A stretch of 37,743 bases of DNA, from contig CAJYVK010000389.1 in NCBI GenBank assembly GCA_913778455.1, forward strand, positions 1 to 37,743, read 5' to 3'. Position 1 is the stretch's first letter. Each line of letters begins with the position of its first letter. A model generated the notes under the pieces. It was not told the origin of the DNA and searched no databases. It saw nothing but the letters and a program-made list of their open reading frames with translations. Of the stretch, positions 22,430-31,609 are shown in pieces. The DNA is from an uncultured Hymenobacter sp. GTDB taxonomy: Bacteria; Bacteroidota; Bacteroidia; Cytophagales; Hymenobacteraceae. The position numbers and the translations under genes are program-made.

Positions 22430-24919
22430 ATGCCGACCAATTCCGCTCAGGAAAATAACTACATGCTCAACGACCTGGCGCTGCAAGCCCGCCAGGAGCA
22501 CTTGCCCGGTGCGGTAGTGCGCGCCGAGCAAACCGACGACCACCTTTTCACTTTCACCACCGAAAACGGTACCCGGCTGCTGCTGCACGCGCTCAGCGAC
22601 AAGATTCTGCGCTTCCGCTACCTCACGCCGGGCTCGCCCAGTGAGCCCGATTTCAGCTACGCCGTGCCCGACCCGGCCGTGGAGCGCTCGATGCGCCCGG
22701 CCGTGCCCAGCTTTCTGGAATTCAAGGAAAAAGACGACCACTACCGCCTCACCACGGCCCGGCTCATCTGCATCGTGTGGAAGGAGTCGCTGCGCACGCG
22801 GGTGCTCGACCGCTCGGGCACCATCCTCAGCGCCGACGAGAAGGGCTTTCACTGGCACCACGACGACGACACCGGCAACGACGTGGTGAAAATGAGCCAC
22901 CAGGTGCCCAGCGGCGTGTGCTACTACGGCCTCGGCGACAAGCCCGCCAACATGAACCTGCGCGGCCAGCGCTTCCTCAACTGGGGCTCCGATACCTACG
23001 GCTACGTGAAGGGCTCCGACCCGCTGTACAAGAACATCCCGTTCTTCCACGTGCTGCACCAGCGCATCGCGCACGGTATTTTCTTCGACAATACCTTCAA
23101 GGCCTTCTTCGACTTCGCGGCCGAGCGGGCCGACGTGACCAGCTTCTGGGCCGAGGGTGGGGAGATGAATTATTATTTCATCTACGGCCCCACCTTGCTC
23201 GAAACCACCGAGGAGTACACCCGCCTCACCGGCCCGCCCGAGCTGCCGCCGCTCTGGACGCTGGGCTACCACCAGTGCAAGTGGAGCTACTTCCCGGAAA
23301 GCAACGTGAAGGAAATCACCCAGGGCCTGCGCGACCGCCGCATTCCCTGCGATGCCATCTACCTCGACATCGACTACATGGACGGCTACCGGTGCTTTAC
23401 CTGGAGCCCGCAGCACTTTCCCGAGCCCAAGCGCATGGTGGCCGAGCTGGCCGCCGAGGGCTTCAAGACGGTGGTCATCATCGACCCCGGCATCAAAATC
23501 GACCCCGAGTACCCGGTGTACCAGCAAGGGCTGAAAAATGATTTCTTCTGCCGCCGCGCCGACGGCCCGCTCATGCGCGGCTCGGTGTGGCCGGGGCTGT
23601 GCAATTTTCCCGACTACACCCGGCCGGCGGTGCGCGAGTGGTGGGCCGGCTTGTTCAAGGGCCTGATTCAGGACACCGGCGTGCGGGGCGTGTGGAACGA
23701 CATGAACGAGCCCGCCGTGTTTGAGAAGGGTACCTTCCCCGACGACGTGCGCTTCGACTACGACGGCCAGCCCTGCTCGCACAAAAAGGCACACAACATC
23801 TACGGCATGCAGATGGCCCGCGCCACCAATAACGGCGTGAAGCACTTCAGCTACCCCAACCGGCCGTTTACCATCACGCGCAGCACTTACGCGGGCGGGC
23901 AACGCTACTCCTCGGGCTGGACCGGCGACAACATCGCCAGCTGGGACCACCTCTGGCTGGCCAACATCCAGTGCCAGCGGCTGAGCATCTCGGGCTTCAG
24001 CTTTATCGGCTCCGACATTGGCGGCTTTATCGACACGCCCGACGGCGAGCTTTACGCCCGCTGGATTGCGCTGGGAGCATTCCATCCGTTCTTCCGCACC
24101 CACAGCTCGGGCGACCACGGCGACCAGGAGCCCTGGAGCTTCGGCGAGCCATTTACGAGCCTGGCGCGGCACTTTATCGAGCTGCGCTACCAGTTGCTGC
24201 CCTACATGTACACGGCCTTCTGGCAGTACACTACCCAGGGTACGCCCATGCTGCGCCCGCTCACCTTCCTCGATCAGAACGACCCCGAAACCTACCTGCG
24301 CATGGCCGAGTTCGCGCTGGGCGACCACCTGCTCGTGTGCCCCATCACGCAAGCCGGGGCCGATGGCCGCTGGATGTACCTACCCAAGGGCGAGTGGTAC
24401 TACTACTGGACCGACGAGGTGAAAATCGGCGGCCAGGAAGTATGGGCCAGCGCTGATCTCACCCGCATCCCGCTCTTCGTCAAGGCCGGGGCCGTGGTGC
24501 CCACCCAGCCCGTGATGCAGTACGTGGGCGAGCAAGTGGTCGAGCAGCTCACCCTGCACGTGTACTACAAGAACGGCACCGCCGACAGCGTGCTCTACGA
24601 CGACGGCGGCGATGGCTACGCCTACCACGAGGGCCAGCAGACCACCCGCCGCTTCCGCGTAGCTGGTACGGCCACGTCGCTCACCCTGACCCAGGCCAGC
24701 CAGGGCGACTACCAGCCCAGCTACGCTACCTACCGCGTGGTGCTGCACGGGCTGCCCGCCGCCATTGGGGCCGCGACCGCCGATGACCAGCCGCTGCCGC
24801 TGGCCGAGTACCCCGCTACCGAAACTACCGTAGCCGCCCCGGCCGTTGTGGCGAGCGCGAATTTTGCAGAGATAAAAATCGAGCTGGCGCTGCCGGTGGT
24901 AAAAATCGAGCAGAGCTAG
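22430..24919 (+). CDS. GH31 family alpha-glucosidase
   Basis: An 829-aa glycoside hydrolase family 31 enzyme, which releases alpha-linked glucose (or xylose) with retention of configuration. Domains in order: N-terminal beta-sandwich with YYGLGDKPANMNLRG and DTYGYVKGSDPLYKNIPFF; (beta/alpha)8 barrel from about residue 270 (WTLGYHQCKWSY, AIYLDIDYMDGYRCFTW); nucleophile Asp424 in GVWNDMNEP; acid/base Asp500 in GWTGDNIASW; FSFIGSDIGGF; FHPFFRTHS; and C-terminal beta domains (MYLPKGEWYYYWTD). No signal peptide is visible (MPTNSAQENNYMLNDLAL), so it is probably cytoplasmic, consistent with glycogen or maltodextrin turnover alongside glgB. The ATG at 22430 is preceded by TTTTTATAT. A strong terminator follows at 24957. 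Confidence 0.93.
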   Translation: MPTNSAQENNYMLNDLALQARQEHLPGAVVRAEQTDDHLFTFTTENGTRLLLHALSDKILRFRYLTPGSPSEPDFSYAVPDPAVERSMRPAVPSFLEFKEKDDHYRLTTARLICIVWKESLRTRVLDRSGTILSADEKGFHWHHDDDTGNDVVKMSHQVPSGVCYYGLGDKPANMNLRGQRFLNWGSDTYGYVKGSDPLYKNIPFFHVLHQRIAHGIFFDNTFKAFFDFAAERADVTSFWAEGGEMNYYFIYGPTLLETTEEYTRLTGPPELPPLWTLGYHQCKWSYFPESNVKEITQGLRDRRIPCDAIYLDIDYMDGYRCFTWSPQHFPEPKRMVAELAAEGFKTVVIIDPGIKIDPEYPVYQQGLKNDFFCRRADGPLMRGSVWPGLCNFPDYTRPAVREWWAGLFKGLIQDTGVRGVWNDMNEPAVFEKGTFPDDVRFDYDGQPCSHKKAHNIYGMQMARATNNGVKHFSYPNRPFTITRSTYAGGQRYSSGWTGDNIASWDHLWLANIQCQRLSISGFSFIGSDIGGFIDTPDGELYARWIALGAFHPFFRTHSSGDHGDQEPWSFGEPFTSLARHFIELRYQLLPYMYTAFWQYTTQGTPMLRPLTFLDQNDPETYLRMAEFALGDHLLVCPITQAGADGRWMYLPKGEWYYYWTDEVKIGGQEVWASADLTRIPLFVKAGAVVPTQPVMQYVGEQVVEQLTLHVYYKNGTADSVLYDDGGDGYAYHEGQQTTRRFRVAGTATSLTLTQASQGDYQPSYATYRVVLHGLPAAIGAATADDQPLPLAEYPATETTVAAPAVVASANFAEIKIELALPVVKIEQS

Positions 24920-24956
24920 CCGCGGGCTATCGGAAGTCAAACCTGAGCCTGCCCGC

Positions 24957-25007
24957 GCCTCCCGCCTCGGTGTGCCCCGTAGCGCACCAAGGCGGGAGGC
25001 ATTTTTA
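24957..25007 (+). terminator. Terminator of the GH31 gene
   Basis: GCCTCCCGCCT (24957-24967) pairs with AGGCGGGAGGC (24990-25000), extended inward by GGTGTGC/GCGCACC, and is followed by ATTTTTA. Confidence 0.85.
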
Positions 25008-25117
25008 TGAACGACTGGCAAGGCTACCCGGCTTAGGGAAGGTGCACGGGCACTGGAGCGGCCACTTGGGGTGAGTAGTTGCGCCGCCTGGTCCGAGCCT
25101 TTGTCAGCTGCTGCTAG

Positions 25118-25669
25118 CTAGTACCAGGCCCCAAGCCGGGCAATGTCCAGCCCGCTGTGGATTACCGGCTCCCCGTACATACTAAAGCGGCCCAGGCAGC
25201 TAAAGTTGGTTTCCAGGCTGTCAGCAGTCAGCTCCATGTCGAACCGGGGGTGCTCGGCCGAGCGAAAGGTTGCCTGCTTGGTATTGGCAATAAAGCTGAA
25301 ATACACGTCGCACATGCCGATGAGCTGGCGGGGGTGCGAAACCACGTAACGTAGCAGTACCGGGTCGGGGCTGTACTCAAAGCGGCAGGTAGCAAGTGCG
25401 TAGTCATGGCGCAGCCACAGCTTGCGGCTGGCAAAGTCCCGGTCGAAGGCCTGAATGGCCGCGAGGGAGTCGAACTGCTGGGGCGCGTGCTCTAGCTCAT
25501 AGCAGCTGGCCTCGTACACTGATTTATACTCGTCGTTGGGATCGTCGTCGTCCATAAGCTGCCGGAACTCGACCACGCTCACCGTAGCCCGGTTATGCCA
25601 GTCGTAGGTAAACGTTAGCTCGGCCAGCTTGTGACCGCTGGGCTTGATAATCGTGCAGGTGCGCTCCAT
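25118..25669 (-). CDS. Unknown 183-aa protein
   Basis: I do not recognise this protein. It starts MERTCTIIKPSGHKLAELTF and ends SGLDIARLGAWY, with no signal peptide or membrane segment. It is rich in aromatic residues, Asp and Glu and has alternating beta-like strands, with a short acidic run (LMDDDDPNDEYKS). Codon use fits the neighbours and the frame is intact, so it is probably expressed. A near -7 box, TACCTTTA, lies just upstream on the minus strand (about 25674-25681). It is convergent with the GH31 gene and divergent from the CDF transporter, so context gives no function. Confidence 0.6.
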   Translation of the reverse strand: MERTCTIIKPSGHKLAELTFTYDWHNRATVSVVEFRQLMDDDDPNDEYKSVYEASCYELEHAPQQFDSLAAIQAFDRDFASRKLWLRHDYALATCRFEYSPDPVLLRYVVSHPRQLIGMCDVYFSFIANTKQATFRSAEHPRFDMELTADSLETNFSCLGRFSMYGEPVIHSGLDIARLGAWY

Positions 25670-25794
25670 ACCCTAAAGGTAGCCGTAGCGGCCGCACGCG
25701 GGCGCGGGCCACCACCCGGCTGCCCGCACGTTAGCAGCCCGGGCTGCTGCTCGTATGAGGCAGTGTCGCCAGCTTTTATTTAGTTACCCTCCCC

Positions 25795-26724
25795 ATGCCC
25801 GAAACCGACCAGCCTGAGTCCAAGCTCACCATCTACGCCGCCCTGTTTGCCAACCTGGCCATTGCCGTTATCAAGTTCGTTGCGGCGTGGTTTACGGGCT
25901 CGTCGGCCATGCTCTCCGAGGCCATCCACTCCACCGTCGATACCAGCAACGAGCTGCTGCTGCTGCTGGGGCTGCGCCAAAGCCGGCAGCCGGCTAGTCC
26001 GCAGCGACCGTTCGGGCACGGGCGCGAGCTGTATTTCTGGGCCTTCATCGTGGCCATTTTCATCTTCGCCATCGGCAGCGGGGTGTCGCTCTACGAGGGC
26101 TACGAGCACCTGCGCCACCCCGCGCCACTTGCCGACCCCACCTGGAACTACGTGGTGCTGGCCCTGGCCTTCGCCTTCGACGGCGCGTCGTTTCTCATCG
26201 CCCGGCGCAGCTTCGACAAGCAGCGCGGCCGCCGCCCGTTCTGGACGGCCTTCCGCGCCAGCAAAGATCCCTCGATTTTCGTGGTGCTCTTCGAAGACGC
26301 TTCGGCGCTGCTGGGGCTGCTGTTGGCCTTTCTGGGCATCTTCCTCAGCCACTGGCTTCAACTACCGGCCCTCGACGGCGTGGCTTCCCTCGCCATTGGG
26401 GTGCTGCTGGCGGTAGTGGCCGGCCTCCTGCTGCGCGAAACCAAGAGCCTGCTCCTGGGCGAGCCCGCCGAAGCCAAGCTGCTCACCCAGATCCGCGAGC
26501 TGGCCTGTGCCGAGCCCGCCGTGCAGCAAGTGCGGCCCGCGCTCTCGTCGTACCTCGGCCCGCACGAGATTTTGGTAGTGCTGCCCGTCGAATTTGCGCC
26601 CGACCTGCCCGCCCAGCAGCTTGTCGAAGCCACCGAGCATTTGCGTACAGCTATTCGCAACTGTCACCCCGATGTGCGGCACGTGTTTGTGCAGCCGGTG
26701 GGGCCGGAAAAACAAGTAACGTAA
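25795..26724 (+). CDS. Cation diffusion facilitator family transporter
   Basis: A 309-aa CDF protein, which exports divalent metals (commonly Zn2+, Fe2+, Mn2+ or Co2+) in exchange for protons. Six membrane segments are visible in the first 210 residues: TIYAALFANLAIAVIKFVAA, then AMLSEAIHSTVDTSNELLLL with the TM2 metal-site pattern (E-x-x-H-S-x-x-D), the cytoplasmic FGHGRELYFW loop, and a second site region near LDGVASLAIGVLLAVVAGLL. The C-terminal cytoplasmic domain (about 215-300) contains LLGEPAEAKLLTQIRELAC and HVFVQPVG. TM2/TM5 composition does not allow a firm metal assignment. ATG is at 25795. A small imperfect hairpin (CTAAGGAG/CTTCTTAG) follows near 26739. Confidence 0.9.
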   Translation: MPETDQPESKLTIYAALFANLAIAVIKFVAAWFTGSSAMLSEAIHSTVDTSNELLLLLGLRQSRQPASPQRPFGHGRELYFWAFIVAIFIFAIGSGVSLYEGYEHLRHPAPLADPTWNYVVLALAFAFDGASFLIARRSFDKQRGRRPFWTAFRASKDPSIFVVLFEDASALLGLLLAFLGIFLSHWLQLPALDGVASLAIGVLLAVVAGLLLRETKSLLLGEPAEAKLLTQIRELACAEPAVQQVRPALSSYLGPHEILVVLPVEFAPDLPAQQLVEATEHLRTAIRNCHPDVRHVFVQPVGPEKQVT

Positions 26725-26791
26725 AGCATATTGCTTACTCTAAGGAGCTTCTTAGAATGGGGGCTAATTAGGAATTACACCTAAAATGATC

Positions 26792-26871
26792 GATAGGGAA
26801 TTGATGTAAAAACTAGCGATACCCTACCAACGTTGGTAGGGTATCGCTAGTTTTTACATCAATTCCCTATC
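26792..26871. repeat. 80-bp perfect palindrome with no spacer
   Basis: The left half 26792-26831 begins GATAGGGAATTGATGTAAAA and ends CCCTACCAAC. The right half 26832-26871 is its exact reverse complement, with the centre CCAAC|GTTGG. The palindrome ends 6 bp before the ATG of the XRE-type gene at 26878. Symmetry stops immediately outside (C at 26791, A at 26872). Confidence 0.95.
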
Positions 26872-26877
26872 AGATTT

Positions 26878-27498
26878 ATGGCACGCCCTCTTACCAATGC
26901 GGAGCCTTCTCATTCGCTCGAAGCAGCCGTACGGGCTCACTTCGGTCTGACTCAGGAAGCGCTGGGCCGCTATCTGGGTACCAGTGCCCCATACATCGGT
27001 CATCTCGAAGCCGGTCGTCGTCGCGCTTCCGCCTCACAAAATAAGCTTCTAGACGACCTAGCCCGCCTGCTACCGCCGCCCGAAGGTAGCGGCCCACCCG
27101 CGCCCGTCTTTGACAAGCCCGCCTTGCCTGCCGCGCCACCAGTACCCGTCCTCCCCAGCACTGATTCCCTACCCGCCGCCCCGCTGCGCCAGCGGCAGCG
27201 GCAAGTATTGGCGCAGGCGGCGCGACTGCGGCTGCTCCTGCATCAGCAAGGCAAGGGCTACGTGTTGCAGCAGCGGCGGCAGTGGGGGTTAGGCGTCCTG
27301 CAAGCCGGGTTGCTGGCTGGCCCTACTGATGCCGCCCAGCAAGCTCATCGCCTACGCTGGCTGGCTACCTTGGCCGCCGACGTGGCCGCTGCCGCGCCCA
27401 GCCACGCTGCCGAGGCCGGGCAGGCGCTGCAAGTAGTGCGCCTGCTGGCGCTAGAGCTGGAAGCCGCTGCCCTAGAGCAGCTACTGGGTAAGCAATAA
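26878..27498 (+). CDS. XRE/Cro-type helix-turn-helix protein with Leu/Ala/Gln-rich C-terminal region
   Basis: A 206-aa protein. Residues about 12-65 form an HTH_XRE DNA-binding domain: HSLEAAVRAHFGLTQEALGR, YLGTSAPYIGHLEAGRRRAS. The helix pair LTQEALGRYLG-TSAPYIGHLEAG is a clear XRE signature. A Pro-rich linker follows (residues 66-105), then an Ala/Leu/Gln/Arg-rich helical region of about 100 residues with no family I recognise (RQRQRQVLAQAARLRLLLHQ). The start is ATG 26878, only 6 bp after the 80-bp palindrome, which is the obvious candidate for its own operator. A coiled-coil protein gene follows 108 bp downstream and may belong to the same unit. Partner and regulated genes are unknown. 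Confidence 0.75.
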   Translation: MARPLTNAEPSHSLEAAVRAHFGLTQEALGRYLGTSAPYIGHLEAGRRRASASQNKLLDDLARLLPPPEGSGPPAPVFDKPALPAAPPVPVLPSTDSLPAAPLRQRQRQVLAQAARLRLLLHQQGKGYVLQQRRQWGLGVLQAGLLAGPTDAAQQAHRLRWLATLAADVAAAAPSHAAEAGQALQVVRLLALELEAAALEQLLGKQ

Positions 27499-27606
27499 GT
27501 ACTGGGTGGCAAGTGAGAAAAAAATGATACCGTTCAGCATACTGGCAAACATGGTCGCGGCGTTGGGCGGAAGCATTCTATTTTTTCACCTTTACTATTC
27601 TTCAAC

Positions 27607-28026
27607 ATGGCATTGCCCATAGAATTGCTGACCACCCGCGCCCTGTGCGACGAAGTACTGGCCGAGCTGCAAATTGAGCTCGACGACCTCACCTTACGCA
27701 AGGCCAACTACGACCGCCGCGACGACAAAGCCACGGCCCGTGCCACCGATATTGGCGAGGAGCTGGCTACCCTCGACCGCGACGTGGCCGACCTCACTGC
27801 CCAGCTAGCCGCCATGCCCGCCGATAGCAAGTATCGCCCGCGCCGTGAGGCCGAACTGCGCACGGCCGTGAAGCGCCGGGGCGACTTGGCAGCCGCGCAA
27901 GTCACGCGCGGGCCGGTAGCCGCCTTCGGGGCGGCCGTTGACTTGCGCCAGGTGAGCGCGCAGGTAGCCGAGCTGACCACGGCCAAGGCAGAAGTAACCG
28001 CCCGTCGGGCAGCGCTGCCCGCCTAG
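27607..28026 (+). CDS. Small coiled-coil protein of unknown function
   Basis: A 139-aa protein starting MALPIELLTTRALCDEVLAE. Most of it is predicted alpha-helix with heptad-like spacing (LDDLTLRKANYDRRDDKATA, IGEELATLDRDVADLTAQLA, QVAELTTAKAEVTARRAALP). Charged residues alternate with Ala and Leu, and there is no signal peptide or membrane span. I do not recognise a family. It lies 108 bp after the XRE gene on the same strand and ends at a strong bidirectional terminator, so co-transcription with that regulator is possible. Confidence 0.6.
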   Translation: MALPIELLTTRALCDEVLAELQIELDDLTLRKANYDRRDDKATARATDIGEELATLDRDVADLTAQLAAMPADSKYRPRREAELRTAVKRRGDLAAAQVTRGPVAAFGAAVDLRQVSAQVAELTTAKAEVTARRAALPA

Positions 28027-28043
28027 CATGGCAGCAGCTAAGC

Positions 28044-28082
28044 AAAAAACCCCCACCTGGCTCGGCCGGGTGGGGGTTTTAA
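28044..28082. terminator. Bidirectional terminator between convergent genes
   Basis: AAAACCCCCACC (28046-28057) pairs with GGTGGGGGTTTT (28069-28080), with A/T runs on both sides. It separates the coiled-coil gene (plus) from the metalloprotease gene (minus). Confidence 0.88.
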
Positions 28083-28126
28083 TTGTGCGGCAGTCTTTCG
28101 TCAATCTAAAGACTAGCTTATCGCGC

Positions 28127-31100
28127 TCACCGCACTTCCAGGCGCAGGGCCGGGGTAGTGCCGGTGCGCACTTGGTAGATGCCCGGGGCAAGACCGGCGG
28201 GCAAATTCAGTGTGGCGGTACCCTGGGCGTCGGCCTTGGTGGTGAGTACGAGGTGACCAACTACGTTGTAGACTTGCACCACTGCTCCAGGAGTAGCCCC
28301 GGTAAGCGTGGCTGCGTTGTGCGTCGGGTTAGGGAATAGGCTCAGGGAGCTGCTCGCAGATTTTTTCTGAACCCCGCGGCCTTGCGCGGCCGAGCCCTGC
28401 CCGGCCAGCACAGTGAAGTGGAGGCTGTCGCTGTTAGCCTCGGCCGTGTGTACCATCACGTAATGCTCGCCCGTGGCGACGCCACTCGGCACAACGGCCG
28501 TGAGCGAGGTCGGGGAGTGGTACGTAACGCTCGTGGCTTGCACGCCGGCAAACGTCACCTTGCTGCCGGTCGTGAAGCCAGTGCCGGTGAGCTCCACGGG
28601 GGAGCCAGCCTTCTCGGCCGAGGGATTGACGGCCGTAAGCTGCGTAGTTGAGGTAGTGAAAGTAGTAGTAGCGGCTTGGGAGCTGGCCCCGTTGGTGCAG
28701 GAGGTGACGATGCTTACCGTGTAGGTAGTGCCCGCGGCTAAGCCGGTCAGCTGGACGGGCGAGGCCGTTACGGTCCGCGTAGTAGTAGCCGGGCTGGTCG
28801 TCACCCGGTAGCTGCTGGCCCCCGCGCTGGCCGTGAAGTTTATTCTGGCCGAGTTGCGGGTGATGTTGCGGGCGCGCAGCGTGGTAGGCGCGGCGCAAGA
28901 TGCCGCCACGGTGCCCGCGCCGGTGACGCAGATGGTGAAAGTGCCGTCTACCCGGGTGGTTGAGCCCGTGTAGGGGAAGTAGCGCACGTAGTAGCGCGTA
29001 TTGGGCGTGAGGCCCGAGAGGCGCAGGGTTTCGGTGCCACCGTCGCCCGTGCTGTCGGCGCAGCTCATGCTAGACAGCGCCCCGCAACTGCCGCTGAAGC
29101 CTTCGAGCACCCCGTCGAAGGTGCCGGTGGCCGTTACCTTGTGCGATCTGCCAGTGGCCACGAAGCTATACCACAAGTCGTTGGCCGTGTAGCTGGCGTA
29201 GCCGTTGCACGTCACGGCCACCTGCGATTGGGTTGCCCCGTTGGTGGTGCCGCTCGTGTTGGTGCAGCTAGTATTCGACACCAGCGTCAGGGCACCGGCG
29301 CACTCGTCGTTGGCCGGCCGCGCACTGGTTGTGCTAAAGGTCGTGCTGGCCGTAGTTGGGGTGCCACCCGAGCAGTTGGTCGTAACGTTCACGGTGTACG
29401 TGGTACCCGCCGTTAGGCCCGTCAGGCTTACCGGGGAGGCCGTCACGGTGTACGTAGTCGTGGCCGGGCTGGTCGTTACCACGTAGTTACTGGCCCCGGC
29501 GCTGGCCGTGAAGCTGACGCTGGCCGAAGTAGCCGTGATGCTGCCCACCGACAGATTGGTTACCGGGTTGCACGCCGCCGTATTGGCCGCGATGGTGAAG
29601 TTGGCGTCGGAAATATCGAAAAAGTAGTTATCGGCAGCTTCCACCATCACGCGGGCCGTGGAAGTGCTCAGATTGGGCACCGTGATGGCCTGGGTGCCGT
29701 CGTTGGGCGTACCCGCCAGCAGCACGGTCGGGTAGGTAAAGCCGCCGTCGGTGCTGAGGCGGATGTTGACCGTGGCGCAGCTTACGGGCGAAACGTTGGT
29801 GTTCGCAACGTTCCAGGTGACGGTCTGGGTAGAGCCGCCCGCCCAGCTAACGGCCGTGTTGGGAGCCGTTACCACGAAAGGCCCGGCCGCGCTGGTGCTG
29901 CTCAGCGACACGGTGCTGCTGCTGTTGATGCCGCCGATTACGCCGGCGCTGCCGTTGTGCTGGTCGCGGAGCGTCACGCGGAACGTGAGGGGACGGCTCA
30001 CGGTGGGCAGGCGCTCGCCGAGCACGGTCGTATTATTTACGAGGCTGCTCAGCCGTGGGAAGTAGCGCGTAGGGCTGGTGCTGGGCAAGAAGGAGCGGAA
30101 CAGCGGAATGGGGTCGTTGGCCTGCTGGGCAGCCAAGGCCGTGCCAGCCGAGCCCAGGTCATATTGCTCCCAGCAATACGTGAGGGGATCACCGTCGGCA
30201 TCGCTACCCACGGCCGTCAACTTAAACGGCGTGCTAATGGGCAGTACCTTGCCCCCGGCCGGCAAGGTGGTTACGGTGGGCGGCGTATTGCCCGTAGCGG
30301 TGGTAGTTCCGCAGCTGGTAGTAGCCAGGAAACTCATAATTTCCTCGTAGTTGACGACGTGGAAATACGCGTCAGAATGAAGCTGCGTGTTGCTATCCGA
30401 GCCGCAGAGGCCGGCGTAAGCCATGATGGTTGATCCGGAGCCCGGCTCGTAGGCGGTGCTCGCGTTGCGGGTATCGTTGCCGCAGCCGTCGGTGTTGCTA
30501 TTGAAGGGGTGGTTGGCCCCCACCTCGTGGCCGATTTCGTGCGCCACGTAGTCGATATCGAATGAATCGCTCACGGGAGAGTCGCTGCCCGTCACGCCCA
30601 TTGCCTTGCGGCCAGCGTCGCAGGTGGCCCCCAGGCTGGCGATGCCCCCGCCGCCGGTGCTGAATACGTGGCCGATATCGTAGTTGGCAGAGCCAATGAC
30701 GGCATCCACGTTCCGCTGGTTTTCACCAAGCATTATTCCCCCGTCGTTGTTGGTGTAGGGGTCAGTCGAGGCGTCGGTATAAATCAGCGAAGAGTTGTTG
30801 CTCACCAGGACGAAGCGGATGGCCAGCTCTTTCTCGTACACGCCCACCACCCGGTTGACGGAAGTGACGATGGCCGCCTGCGCCGCCTCCACGGTGCCAC
30901 CCTGAAAAGAAGTGTACTCGCCGGTAGCAGCCACGGCCAGCCGGTAGATGCGGAGCCCCTGGCCCGTGGTGCGGAGCGCCGAGCGGTGGCGGCTGGGCGG
31001 CGTGGTTGGAGCGGGCACCGCGCACTTGAAGCGCATGGCGGGCATGGCATCCTTGTCGTAGCTCAGGTAGTGGACCTTATCGGTGCGGGTAGCCGGGTCG

Positions 31101-31609
31101 ATATACACCGTCCGGTGCCGGTCGGACAGCACTTGCGCGTGAAAGCCTTGCGAAGTCATGTCGAGCCGCACGCTCGCGGTGGGGTCGTCGATGCCCACGC
31201 CGCTGTAGGTTTTAAGTTGGGGGAACTTCGCCGCCAAGCCCGGCTCCATTACTGGCGACTCGACAATGCGGAACCGCTCGTTTCGGCCACTGGGCATGGG
31301 TAAAGTCAGCAGGGTGGGGGTGGTGTTGGGGCGACCTTCCAGCGGGGCGGTGTTCAGGGCGAGTTGTAAGCCTGCTACATCCAGGGTCAGTGAGCGCGAG
31401 CTGCGCAGGGCCTTCGCTAGCGGCGAAGTGGCGGCGGTGCGCTGGGCGGCAGCGTCATCTTGGAAATACGGCAATGCATCTCGCTGCTGTGCCTTGGCTT
31501 CCAGCGAGCCCAGGAGTAAAAAGAACGCGCCGAGCTTCTTTAAGCTCAAAGAAAGAGGAGACACCTGTTTTGAACTGTCCAGCTTGTGGCTGAAATACCA
31601 GTTTTCCAT
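28127..31609 (-). CDS. Secreted metzincin metalloprotease with fibronectin III, IPT and T9SS sorting domains
   Basis: A 1160-aa exported protease. The signal peptide has a long n-region and the core LGAFFLLLGSLEAKA. A propeptide-like region spans to about residue 215. The reprolysin-like catalytic domain has HEIGHEVGANH at 357-367 (HExxHxxGxxH zinc site) and a Met-turn at IMAYAGLCG. A beta-sandwich region follows, then two fibronectin III-like modules (NLSVGSITATSASVSFTASA, ARNITRNSARINFTASAGAS) around a pre-peptidase-like beta module. An IPT/TIG domain (AEKAGSPVELTGTGFTTGSK) and the C-terminal type A sorting tail (SLSLFPNPTHNAATL, GIYQVRTG) complete it. The tail directs secretion by the type IX system and surface attachment or release. 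ATG is at 31609-31607. Confidence 0.93.
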   Translation of the reverse strand: MENWYFSHKLDSSKQVSPLSLSLKKLGAFFLLLGSLEAKAQQRDALPYFQDDAAAQRTAATSPLAKALRSSRSLTLDVAGLQLALNTAPLEGRPNTTPTLLTLPMPSGRNERFRIVESPVMEPGLAAKFPQLKTYSGVGIDDPTASVRLDMTSQGFHAQVLSDRHRTVYIDPATRTDKVHYLSYDKDAMPAMRFKCAVPAPTTPPSRHRSALRTTGQGLRIYRLAVAATGEYTSFQGGTVEAAQAAIVTSVNRVVGVYEKELAIRFVLVSNNSSLIYTDASTDPYTNNDGGIMLGENQRNVDAVIGSANYDIGHVFSTGGGGIASLGATCDAGRKAMGVTGSDSPVSDSFDIDYVAHEIGHEVGANHPFNSNTDGCGNDTRNASTAYEPGSGSTIMAYAGLCGSDSNTQLHSDAYFHVVNYEEIMSFLATTSCGTTTATGNTPPTVTTLPAGGKVLPISTPFKLTAVGSDADGDPLTYCWEQYDLGSAGTALAAQQANDPIPLFRSFLPSTSPTRYFPRLSSLVNNTTVLGERLPTVSRPLTFRVTLRDQHNGSAGVIGGINSSSTVSLSSTSAAGPFVVTAPNTAVSWAGGSTQTVTWNVANTNVSPVSCATVNIRLSTDGGFTYPTVLLAGTPNDGTQAITVPNLSTSTARVMVEAADNYFFDISDANFTIAANTAACNPVTNLSVGSITATSASVSFTASAGASNYVVTTSPATTTYTVTASPVSLTGLTAGTTYTVNVTTNCSGGTPTTASTTFSTTSARPANDECAGALTLVSNTSCTNTSGTTNGATQSQVAVTCNGYASYTANDLWYSFVATGRSHKVTATGTFDGVLEGFSGSCGALSSMSCADSTGDGGTETLRLSGLTPNTRYYVRYFPYTGSTTRVDGTFTICVTGAGTVAASCAAPTTLRARNITRNSARINFTASAGASSYRVTTSPATTTRTVTASPVQLTGLAAGTTYTVSIVTSCTNGASSQAATTTFTTSTTQLTAVNPSAEKAGSPVELTGTGFTTGSKVTFAGVQATSVTYHSPTSLTAVVPSGVATGEHYVMVHTAEANSDSLHFTVLAGQGSAAQGRGVQKKSASSSLSLFPNPTHNAATLTGATPGAVVQVYNVVGHLVLTTKADAQGTATLNLPAGLAPGIYQVRTGTTPALRLEVR

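Noticed and set aside
22424..24352. A 642-codon open frame antisense to the GH31 gene
   Set aside because: It is the usual shadow frame of a GC-rich gene; the sense strand has all GH31 catalytic motifs.
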